Source of the DNA: Pleurocapsa minor HA4230-MV1 | GTDB taxonomy: Bacteria; Cyanobacteriota; Cyanobacteriia; Cyanobacteriales; Xenococcaceae | Direction: 5' to 3' | Length of the DNA stretch: 64,000 nucleotides | NCBI GenBank assembly: GCA_019359095.1 | Contig: JAHHHZ010000036.1 | Span: 124,001 to 188,000, forward strand | Part shown: piece after piece, positions 56,444 through 63,457 of the stretch | Layout: every line of letters begins with the position of its first letter | How positions within the stretch are numbered: position 1 is the stretch's first letter | The notes under the pieces: model-generated | Told to the model about the DNA's origin: nothing | The model's database searches: none | The model's input: only the letters and a program-made list of their open reading frames with translations | Position numbers and translations under genes: made by a program

Positions 56444-57229
56444 ATGAATCAGTACAAACGTTCAGTAGGTTTATTTTATAGTCGTGATGAAGCAGAAGCA
56501 GCTTTACGCGCTCTCAAAGACGACGGTTTTGATATGAACCGAGTTAATGTTATTGCCAAGGATGCAGATCAGGTAACTCAATCGGCAGGTATGGATACAG
56601 CCGAGGATGAAGGTAACAAGGCCCCCGAAGGTGCTGGTGCTGGTGCGACCTCTGGTGCGGTATTAGGTGGTATTACTGGTCTATTAGTCGGCTTAGGTAC
56701 TCTGGCAATTCCTGGTGTAGGGCCAATTATTGTAGCGGGAGAAGCAGCGACTGCGATCGCCACTACTTTAGCTGGTGCTGGTATCGGTGCAGCAGCGGGT
56801 GGTATTATTGGCGGTTTAATCGGTTTGGGTATTCCTGAAGATGAAGCGAAAATCTATAGCGATCGCGTTGGTCGTGGTAGTTATTTAGTCATGGTCAATG
56901 GTACTAGCGCTGACATCAGCCGTGCTGAAAGCATTTTACACAATCATGGTATTGAAAATTACGGCGTATACGATGCCCATGATATTAATGATGACTCGTA
57001 TCATAGAACCTCTGGGATTAATCGAGTAGATACTGGTGCATCTGTAAACACAATGGGAGATACAGATCTAGATCGTTCTGGAGTAATCGAACCTAACACT
57101 ACAGATAAAGTAATGGGTACTCGTACTGACGCGATCGATCCCACGATTCGTACAAGCGATCGCACAACCACAGGGAATAATGCTGATGTAATTGTGGTCG
57201 AACCACGAGACAACAAAAAAATAAATTAG
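56444..57229 (+). CDS. General stress protein with YflT-like domain and glycine zipper
   Basis: The 261-residue protein begins with a YflT/GsiB-type stress domain (KRSVGLFYSRDEAEAALRAL and MNRVNVIAKDADQVTQS). Two Gly/Ala-rich hydrophobic hairpins follow (about 70-130: GAGAGATSGAVLGGITGLLV and GIGAAAGGIIGGLIGLGIPE), and then a second ferredoxin-like half and a disordered Asp/Thr/Ser-rich tail. The glycine zippers suggest membrane insertion or oligomerisation. Such proteins are induced by salt and drought in other bacteria; induction here is inferred. It follows the SRPBCC gene by 127 bp. Confidence 0.83.
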   Translation: MNQYKRSVGLFYSRDEAEAALRALKDDGFDMNRVNVIAKDADQVTQSAGMDTAEDEGNKAPEGAGAGATSGAVLGGITGLLVGLGTLAIPGVGPIIVAGEAATAIATTLAGAGIGAAAGGIIGGLIGLGIPEDEAKIYSDRVGRGSYLVMVNGTSADISRAESILHNHGIENYGVYDAHDINDDSYHRTSGINRVDTGASVNTMGDTDLDRSGVIEPNTTDKVMGTRTDAIDPTIRTSDRTTTGNNADVIVVEPRDNKKIN

Positions 57230-57605
57230 TCAGTTATCCTGCACTTCGCGTCAATACATTTCTAGTTGGTTGCGTTAGCCGAATTAATAAACGCCAACTA
57301 GAAACCTCAAAACAAATGTAGCAGCGCGTCTAGGCTAAAGTACTGGGTTTATTTAAGTAGGGTGGGGTGTGCCTCGCTCTACTAGAAACCTCAAAATAAA
57401 TCTAGCAGCAGTTCAACTTGAGAAAGCAAAAACCATAATGAACTTTGAGAATTGCTGCTTTCAAAATCCTCAGCGTTTCGATTTGAAAAATTAGCCTGGC
57501 TCTCGCTCAATCAAATAAATTTCCATTACAGAGAAAAAAATAGCTACAAAATTTCTCCGTGATTAATTAGCTACTAACTATCCACAAACTATCAATTAAA
57601 GAATA
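57230..57605. repeat. Spacer with inverted and direct repeats
   Basis: TTTCTAGTTGG (57259-57269) and CCAACTAGAAA (57294-57304) form an 11-bp hairpin stem. A 29-bp segment starting ACTAGAAACCTCAAAA is present at 57297-57325 and again at 57381-57409 (27/29). The rest, up to 57605, should contain the dehydrogenase promoter. Confidence 0.6.
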
Positions 57606-58775
57606 ATGAAAGCTGTATGTTGGCATGGCGCAAAAGATATTAGAGTTGAAACTGTACCAGATCCTAAAATTCTTAATCCCCGCGATGCCATTATCAAGGT
57701 AACCTCTACTGCTATTTGTGGCTCAGATCTGCATCTATACGAAGGCAATATTCCGAGTATGGAGTCTGGGGATATTATGGGACACGAATTTATGGGAGAA
57801 ATTGTCGAAACAGGCAGAGAAGTCAAGAATCTTAAACAAGGCGATCGCGTTGTCGTTCCTTTTACTATTGCCTGTGGTGGCTGTTTCTTCTGTAACAAGG
57901 ATTTATGGTCGCTGTGTGATAACTCTAATCCTAACGCTTGGATGGCAGAGAAACTATACGGTCATTCGCCTTCAGGTATTTATGGCTATTCTCATTTACT
58001 GGGAGGCTATGCAGGGGGACAGGCTGAATATGTGCGTATTCCTTTTGCCGATGTTGGCCCCTTAAAAGTACCTGATGGCTTGGAGGACGATAAAGTTTTA
58101 TTCTTAACTGATATCTTTCCGACTGGCTATATGGCAGCTGAAAATGCTGATATCGAACCAGGAGATACTGTTGCTGTTTGGGGTTGTGGCCCTGTAGGTC
58201 AGTTTGCCATAAAAAGTGCCTATATGCTGGGTGCAGCCAGGGTAATTGCCATCGATCGCTTTGCCGAACGGTTACAAATGGCGAAAGAACAGGGCAATGC
58301 AGAGATTATCAACTACGAAGAAATCGATCCAGGAGAAGCCCTCAAAGAAATGACAGGAGGCAGAGGCCCAGATCGCTGTATTGATGCTGTGGGGATGGAA
58401 GCTCACGGTACAGATGCAATGGCAGCCTACGATAAAGTCAAGCAGGGAGTCAAGCTAGAAACAGGTAGACCTACGGCTTTAAGACAAGCTATAGTTGCTT
58501 GTCGCAAGGGTGGTACGGTTTCTATTCCTGGAGTTTATGGTGGTTTTGTGGATAAAGTACCGCTAGGGGCAGTTGTCAATAAAGCTTTGACTTTGCGATC
58601 GGGACAAACTCATGTGCATAAATATTTGCAACCTTTACTCGAACGTATTCAGCGGGGGGAAATCGATCCTTCTTATGTTATTTCTCATCACCTGAGTATT
58701 GACGATGCACCCAAAGGCTACAAAATGTTTCGCAACAAAGAAGACAATTGTACCAAAGTAGTTCTCAAACCTTAG
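57606..58775 (+). CDS. Zinc-dependent alcohol dehydrogenase (formaldehyde-dehydrogenase-like)
   Basis: The 389-residue protein is a medium-chain dehydrogenase. Catalytic zinc ligands lie in [12 protein letters not shown] and [10 protein letters not shown], the structural zinc in [15 protein letters not shown], and the NAD site in [20 protein letters not shown]. Its length and the long insert ([20 protein letters not shown]) match the glutathione-independent formaldehyde dehydrogenase/FDH-like group rather than short alcohol dehydrogenases. It may detoxify aldehydes arising from oxidative stress (inference). Such genes often accompany general-stress and catalase genes, as in this region. Confidence 0.87.
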   Translation: MKAVCWHGAKDIRVETVPDPKILNPRDAIIKVTSTAICGSDLHLYEGNIPSMESGDIMGHEFMGEIVETGREVKNLKQGDRVVVPFTIACGGCFFCNKDLWSLCDNSNPNAWMAEKLYGHSPSGIYGYSHLLGGYAGGQAEYVRIPFADVGPLKVPDGLEDDKVLFLTDIFPTGYMAAENADIEPGDTVAVWGCGPVGQFAIKSAYMLGAARVIAIDRFAERLQMAKEQGNAEIINYEEIDPGEALKEMTGGRGPDRCIDAVGMEAHGTDAMAAYDKVKQGVKLETGRPTALRQAIVACRKGGTVSIPGVYGGFVDKVPLGAVVNKALTLRSGQTHVHKYLQPLLERIQRGEIDPSYVISHHLSIDDAPKGYKMFRNKEDNCTKVVLKP

Positions 58776-58930
58776 ATAAATATTGTTCACAGTAATTTTG
58801 GGGAATATATCTCAAAAGACTGAGACGAGATCTAACTCTTAGACGACACATTTATTTAAGCGATTTGCGAAGCTAGAAATAAGAGCAAACAAATTTAAAA
58901 ATTAACCAAAACAATCAAAGGAGGATTGAA

Positions 58931-59293
58931 ATGGGAATCAAGGATATGTTTGATGGAATGCAACGCGATCTCAAACGCAGAGTAGATGGCGATCGCTATC
59001 GTGACGATGACTATGAATCACGCCGTTACCGCGATGACGACGACGATGAAAGACGTAGCTACCGTGAGCGCGACGACGACTATGAGCCACGTCGTTACCG
59101 TGATGACGACGATAATGAGCGACGTAGCTACCGTGAGCGCGACGACGACTATGAACCACGCCGTTACCGTGATGATGACGATAATGAGCGACGTAGCTAC
59201 CGCGATGATGATGACGATGAACCACGCCGCTACCGTGATGACGATGATGAACGACGCAGCTACCGCGATCGCGACGACGATGATGACGATTAA
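58931..59293 (+). CDS. Highly charged repeat protein (23-residue Arg/Asp/Tyr repeats)
   Basis: After MGIKDMFDGMQRDLKRRVDG, the rest of this 120-residue protein is four repeats of about 23 residues (69 bp), each like RRYRDDDDNERRSYRERDD followed by DYEP; the third and fourth are slightly shorter. The composition is almost only Arg, Asp, Glu and Tyr with a little Ser, so it should be disordered and zwitterionic. AAAGGAGG with 6 nt spacing precedes the ATG, a strong Shine-Dalgarno sequence, so the frame is likely real. No family is recognised. It lies in a stress cluster, and a hydrophilin-like protective or condensate-forming role is a guess. Confidence 0.7.
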   Translation: MGIKDMFDGMQRDLKRRVDGDRYRDDDYESRRYRDDDDDERRSYRERDDDYEPRRYRDDDDNERRSYRERDDDYEPRRYRDDDDNERRSYRDDDDDEPRRYRDDDDERRSYRDRDDDDDD

Positions 59294-59743
59294 AAGCTAA
59301 CTGAGTTTACAGTTTGAAGCTTAATTGACTGATAAGAAGGACAGCAGAGATTTGATAGGGTGGGTCAATACTTCTCGGATAAGCCTTTAAGAAGATTAAT
59401 TGTGTTTGAGGTAGTAGGTAGTAGGTTAGGTAGTAGATTATTTTTCTTTAATTTTTTAGGTAATTGCCACAAAAAGTAGATATTAATTACCTACTACCCA
59501 TTACCTGCTAGCTACTACCTGAATAAAAACCCATCAATAACAAAGCCTAAACGAGAAGTATTGCTCCCCAACCTACACATTTCAAAGCTCATCTATCTAG
59601 CTAGTTTTGTTCTATAACTACCTTTTTAGTTTGATCAGAGCAGCATGACAGAAACGTTCTTCTGATCGAACTTGGGAGGATAGGAGTCTGGACAACCACT
59701 ATTTCCTACCCAAGCTAAGACACATAGATCTCCAGCAAATTAT
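59294..59743. other. Spacer upstream of Mn catalase with hairpin element
   Basis: These 450 bp hold no gene. The central part (59357-59575) is a terminal-inverted-repeat element. The catalase promoter and leader probably lie after it, 59576-59743. Confidence 0.5.
59357..59575. mobile_element. MITE-like 219-bp element with inverted ends and nested heptamers
   Basis: CAATACTTCTCG (59366-59377) pairs exactly with CGAGAAGTATTG (59552-59563), and the flanking GGGTGGGT and CCCCAACCT extend the match imperfectly. Inside, GTAGTAG heptamers (about 59409-59440) and CCTACTACC near 59500 are also inverted, so the whole element can fold into a long hairpin. Confidence 0.6.
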
Positions 59744-60598
59744 ATGTTTTATCACAAAAAAAGGCTACAGTATTTTACCAAACCAGAAAGATCCGATCCG
59801 ATCCTGGCTAAAAAAATGCAGGAACTAATTGGTGGCCCTTATGGCGAAATGACTGTAATGATGCAGTATTTCTTCCAAGGCTGGAACTGTCGTGGCCCTT
59901 CTAAATACAAAGATATGATGCTTGATATTGCTACCGAAGAAATCGGGCATATTGAGATGCTGGCAACCACCATGGCTTATTTACTTGACAATGCTCCTCT
60001 TGAGCAAAAAGAATCAGCCGTAAAAGATCCTATTATGCAGGGTATTATGGGTGGCATGAAAGCTGAAGACATCATCATGTCCAGCATGAATCCACAGCAC
60101 GCTACGGTTAGTGGTGGCGGTGCATTACCTGCTGATAGTACAGGATATCCTTGGAATGGCCGCTATGTATCTGCTTCAGGTAATTTGATGGCTGATTTTT
60201 ATTCCAATGTGCAGGCAGAAGCCCAAGGACGCTTACAAGCAGTCAGAATCTATGAAATGGCAACAGATCCTGGGGTCAAAGATACTCTAGCTTATATGAT
60301 TGCCCGCGATACTATGCACCAGAATCAGTGGCTAGCAGCGATTGAAGAATTGAAAGCTGATGGTTTAGAAGATTTACCTATTCCTAGTTCTTTCCCTCAA
60401 TCACAAGAGAAACAGTACACTTCTTATCAATTCTGGAACTTGTCTGAAGGTACAGAAAGTAAAGAAGGTCGTTGGGCAAAAGGGCCAAGCCCCGATGGAA
60501 AAGGTGAGTTTGAATATCTCGAAAATCCTGAAGGCGAGTCAGAAATGCCCGATCCTCCAGCACCCGATCCTCGACTACATAGTACAGGGAAACAGTAG
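59744..60598 (+). CDS. Manganese catalase
   Basis: The 284-residue protein is a non-haem dimanganese catalase. The metal ligands sit in ELIGGPYGEMTVMMQYFFQG (Glu), ATEEIGHIEMLA (Glu, His), VQAEAQGRLQAVRIYEM (Glu) and ARDTMHQNQWL (His). The C-terminal tail after about residue 215 is long and proline-rich. It breaks down hydrogen peroxide in the cytosol and tolerates conditions that damage haem enzymes. It has no sequence relation to the haem catalase at 6639-8117. It is followed by a DUF4383 membrane-protein gene on the same strand. Confidence 0.96.
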   Translation: MFYHKKRLQYFTKPERSDPILAKKMQELIGGPYGEMTVMMQYFFQGWNCRGPSKYKDMMLDIATEEIGHIEMLATTMAYLLDNAPLEQKESAVKDPIMQGIMGGMKAEDIIMSSMNPQHATVSGGGALPADSTGYPWNGRYVSASGNLMADFYSNVQAEAQGRLQAVRIYEMATDPGVKDTLAYMIARDTMHQNQWLAAIEELKADGLEDLPIPSSFPQSQEKQYTSYQFWNLSEGTESKEGRWAKGPSPDGKGEFEYLENPEGESEMPDPPAPDPRLHSTGKQ

Positions 60599-60740
60599 TA
60601 GAGCTTTTAGCTTTTGGCTTCTTGCTTAAAAATTAATTGTTCAAGCGACTAATGGATCTAAACAACAAGTCGCTGAGCAATTTAATCAACATCAAACAAA
60701 CAAACAAACAATCAATCAACACAATCGAGGTAATAAAATT

Positions 60741-61190
60741 ATGCAACGCAACTCTGCTTTAGCTATAGGCATCATTTTTCTTCTCTTAGGCATAGCTGGA
60801 TTTATTCCTAACTTTATCAGCTTACCTAGCTCCACTTTCGATTCAGGTATTCCTTTGGATGCTGACGGTATTTACGCTAAAGGATTTGGATTTCTATTTG
60901 GCGCATTTCCTACCAACTTCATCCATAACTTAGTTCATGTATCAGTTGGACTATTAGGTATTGTGGCAGCTAGCACTGGAAATGCACGCCTTTATAATAG
61001 AGCTTTTGGAGTGAGCTATATTTTAATCGCTGTCATGGGCTTATTACCATTAACTCAAACTACTTTTGGTATTATGCCTATTTTTGGCAACAATGTCTGG
61101 TTAAATGCTTTGTCAGGTGTAATCGCCACCTACTATGGCTTCTTGGGTACAAACCCAGAAGTTAAAACAGACCGAATCAATGCTTCGTAG
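60741..61190 (+). CDS. DUF4383 four-helix membrane protein
   Basis: The 149-residue protein has four hydrophobic segments and the DUF4383 motifs FPTNFIHNLVHVSVGLLG and AFGVSYILIAVMGLLPL. Such proteins occur in cyanobacteria and actinobacteria, often with stress genes; their function is unknown. AATCGAGGTAATAAAATTATG holds only a modest ribosome-binding site (GAGG). It ends the Mn-catalase gene group. A hairpin at 61198-61246 follows its stop. Confidence 0.85.
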   Translation: MQRNSALAIGIIFLLLGIAGFIPNFISLPSSTFDSGIPLDADGIYAKGFGFLFGAFPTNFIHNLVHVSVGLLGIVAASTGNARLYNRAFGVSYILIAVMGLLPLTQTTFGIMPIFGNNVWLNALSGVIATYYGFLGTNPEVKTDRINAS

Positions 61191-61197
61191 TAATTAT

Positions 61198-61246
61198 CTT
61201 TGGTAATTGGTAACTTTGATAAATAACTGTTTACTAATTACCAAAG
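61198..61246 (+). terminator. Possible terminator hairpin after DUF4383 gene
   Basis: CTTTGGTAATT (61198-61208) and AATTACCAAAG (61236-61246) can form an 11-bp stem 8 bp after the stop codon, followed by ACTATTTTAT. The loop is long (27 bases), so this is weaker than the terminator at 51711. Confidence 0.45.
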
Positions 61247-61335
61247 ACTATTTTATAGTTTGGGCGATCGCCTGAACTGGTTTTTAAATCTTTGGATAGA
61301 AGCACTAACATAACCTTAACCGCGACAATTTAATA

Positions 61336-61419
61336 GGTCGTCAAATTTGTTTTAAGTAATGAGTTTTTAACCTACTACCTACTACTTAATCTCAACCCAT
61401 CAATTCAAACTTGACGATC
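61336..61419. repeat. Inverted-repeat element of about 84 bp upstream of the acyl-CoA dehydrogenase gene
   Basis: GTCGTCAAATTTG (61337-61349) and CAAACTTGACGAT (61406-61418) are inverted ends (11/13). Two CTACTAC heptamers lie between them. It occurs in the spacer that should contain the promoter of the last gene cluster. Confidence 0.5.
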
Positions 61420-61458
61420 TACTAACTAAATTACCATTATTAAACAAGGAGAAGGGAC

Positions 61459-62655
61459 ATTACTACCCAACTATTCTCTAAAGTAGCACCAAGTCAAAAC
61501 TTATCTTTAGAGGCGATCGCTAAAGAAACTAAGAAGATTGCCGATTTTGCAGCAGCGAATGCGGATGCACTAGATAAACAAGGCGTTTTCCCAGTCGAAG
61601 AATTCCAACGAATAGCAGCAGCAGGTTTATTAACTGCGCCTTTAAGCCAGCGTTTGGGTGGCTTGGGGTTGGGCTTTGAAACAGGACAGACTGAGGAGTT
61701 GCTGATGCTGCTTCAAGAAATAGGACGTGGCAATTTAGTTGTCGGACGTATTTATGAAGGTCATGTTAATGCTCTGCAATTGATCCAAACCTTTGGTACA
61801 TCAGAGCAAATAAAAGTTTATGCTAACGATGCTAGACAAGATAAGATATTTGGCGTATGGAATGCCGAAGCCCAAGACGGCGTAAAGATTATTCCTCTAG
61901 ATAACGGTAAATATCGACTAGAAGGGAGCAAAACTTTTTGTACTGGCTGTGGTTATGTCGAACGCCCTTTTGTTAACGGCAAGTTACCTGATGGCAGTTG
62001 GCAAATGTGCATTGTACCGATGGATGAGGTTGCCACAGTATTCGATTCTGATTGGTGGCAACCAGCGGGAATGCGAGCAACAGTAAGCTACAAGGTTGAT
62101 TTTACGGGCGTAGAAGTAGAACAGAAATCATTACTTGCTCAACCAGGAGACTATTTTCGTCAGCCTTGGTTAAGTGGTGGCGTAATTCGCTTTGCTGCGG
62201 TACAGCTTGGCGGTGCGTCAGCCTTATTTGATGCTACTCGTCAATATTTACAGAAGCTAGATCGCTGTGGACATCCCCAGCAGCAAGAACGTTTAGGTAA
62301 AATGGCGATCGCGATTGAAAGCGGTAATCTCTGGCTCAAAGGTGCAGCGCAGTTGGTCGATAATTACGCCCCCGTGTTTGGTGGTTATCCAGATGACGAT
62401 CGGGAACAAGCTGCCAAGCTAGTCGCTTATAGCAACATGGTACGAACAGCGATCGAGCAAATTTGTATTGATACGATTCAGTTAAGTCAACGTTCAATTG
62501 GTACTTTGGGCTTACTACCACCCGAACCAATGGAACGCATAATTAGAGATTTGAGTTTATATCTGCGTCAACCTGCTTTTGATGCTGCCTTAACAGATGT
62601 CGGTAAATATGTTCTTACAGAAACGGTGAATGCTAGTGAAATTTGGTCATGGTAG
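61459..62655 (+). CDS. Acyl-CoA dehydrogenase-family flavoprotein with ATT start codon
   Basis: The frame is continuous from an ATT at 61459 (reading MTTQLFSKVAPSQNLSLEAI if ATT is initiator Met) to 62655, giving 398 residues, a normal length for the family. AAGGAG ends 7 nt before the ATT. The only upstream in-frame stop is at 61441, and the first standard start codon in frame is a TTG at 61654, which would cut off the N-terminal helical domain. The body has the two-domain ACAD fold (VWNAEAQDGVKIIPLDNGKY, IRFAAVQLGGASALFDATRQ). The usual Glu of the catalytic loop is not obvious, so a true dehydrogenase activity is uncertain. The stop codon comes from a palindromic repeat at 62653. Confidence 0.85.
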   Translation: MTTQLFSKVAPSQNLSLEAIAKETKKIADFAAANADALDKQGVFPVEEFQRIAAAGLLTAPLSQRLGGLGLGFETGQTEELLMLLQEIGRGNLVVGRIYEGHVNALQLIQTFGTSEQIKVYANDARQDKIFGVWNAEAQDGVKIIPLDNGKYRLEGSKTFCTGCGYVERPFVNGKLPDGSWQMCIVPMDEVATVFDSDWWQPAGMRATVSYKVDFTGVEVEQKSLLAQPGDYFRQPWLSGGVIRFAAVQLGGASALFDATRQYLQKLDRCGHPQQQERLGKMAIAIESGNLWLKGAAQLVDNYAPVFGGYPDDDREQAAKLVAYSNMVRTAIEQICIDTIQLSQRSIGTLGLLPPEPMERIIRDLSLYLRQPAFDAALTDVGKYVLTETVNASEIWSW

Positions 62656-63457
62656 GGGCGAACGCCCTAAAGGATTAGCTAGCGCGTCGCCGTTCGCCCC
62701 TACAGATAATCGATCGCTTTTTAATACCCCAGAGTCTCTACCTATTTTGAATATTAAAACTCTGGTTAATCGATCTAGCGCTCGATCTGATAAATCTATT
62801 TTAATTGTTGCTCCCCATCCCGATGATGAAACCCTTGGCTGTGGGGGCGCGATCGCTTTATTGCGTCAGTTAAATCTCCCAGTATCAGTAGCAGTGGTAA
62901 GTGATGGGACAAAATCTCATCCTAACTCTTTAACCTATCCACCTCTAGCCCTCAAGCAATTACGAGAACAAGAAAGTTTAGCTGCTTTAGCTCTTTTAGG
63001 AGTTGCACCTGAAGCGGTTATTTTTTTAGAAATACCTGATGGTGAGGTACAGATAGCGAGGGAATCAGCAAAAGCGATCGCACTTATCTCTCAATATTTA
63101 AATGAACTAGAACCGTCAATAATTTTTCTACCTTGGCGCAAAGATCCACACCCAGATCATCGTGCCAGTTGGCAATTGTTCACCGCAGCTACTAAGAATT
63201 TAATTAATCCTCCCCGTATCATTGAATATCCAATTTGGGATTGGGATACTGAGCAAAGGGGTGATTTTGCTGACTCCATTAATGCTTGGCGATTAGATAT
63301 TACTAAAGTACTGGAATTAAAACAACAGGCGATCGCTCAATATCGTTCGCAAATTAGCGATTTAATTAAAGACGATCCTCAAGGTTTTCGCCTTACACCC
63401 CAAATGCTACAAAACTTTACCCAACCTTGGGAAATATATTTAGAAGTTAAATCATGA
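62630..63457 (+). CDS. PIG-L family deacetylase with repeat-derived N-terminus
   Basis: The 275-residue frame holds a PIG-L/LmbE-type zinc deacetylase: ILIVAPHPDDETLGCGGAIA with the zinc-binding PHPDDE, and LPWRKDPHPDHRASWQLFTA with the second histidine cluster. Such enzymes remove N-acetyl groups from sugars in GPI, mycothiol, bacillithiol or polysaccharide synthesis. The frame's start at 62630 runs through the dispersed repeat at 62653-62704, so about the first 25 residues are unlikely to be ancestral. The next candidate in frame is a TTG near 62747 (before NIKTLVNR). It overlaps the dehydrogenase gene by 26 bp and the methyltransferase gene by ATGA. Confidence 0.88.
   Translation: MLVKFGHGRGERPKGLASASPFAPTDNRSLFNTPESLPILNIKTLVNRSSARSDKSILIVAPHPDDETLGCGGAIALLRQLNLPVSVAVVSDGTKSHPNSLTYPPLALKQLREQESLAALALLGVAPEAVIFLEIPDGEVQIARESAKAIALISQYLNELEPSIIFLPWRKDPHPDHRASWQLFTAATKNLINPPRIIEYPIWDWDTEQRGDFADSINAWRLDITKVLELKQQAIAQYRSQISDLIKDDPQGFRLTPQMLQNFTQPWEIYLEVKS
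62653..62704 (-). repeat. Dispersed palindromic repeat (GGGGCGAACG family), copy 2
   Basis: This is the inverted copy of 8286-8336: TAGGGGCGAACG at one end, CGTTCGCCCCTA at the other, and the CCTAAAGGATTA centre. Its first three bases are the TAG stop of the acyl-CoA dehydrogenase gene, and it lies inside the open frame of the PIG-L gene. Confidence 0.9.

Noticed and set aside
58971-59300. Two further long frames (Met/Thr-rich on plus, His/Arg-rich on minus) over the charged repeat gene
   Set aside because: They are side products of the 69-bp repeat; only the 58931 frame has a good ribosome-binding site.
61654-62655. Acyl-CoA dehydrogenase starting at TTG 61654
   Set aside because: Upstream in-frame sequence encodes 65 residues of normal ACAD N-terminus with a strong Shine-Dalgarno site at 61446-61451.
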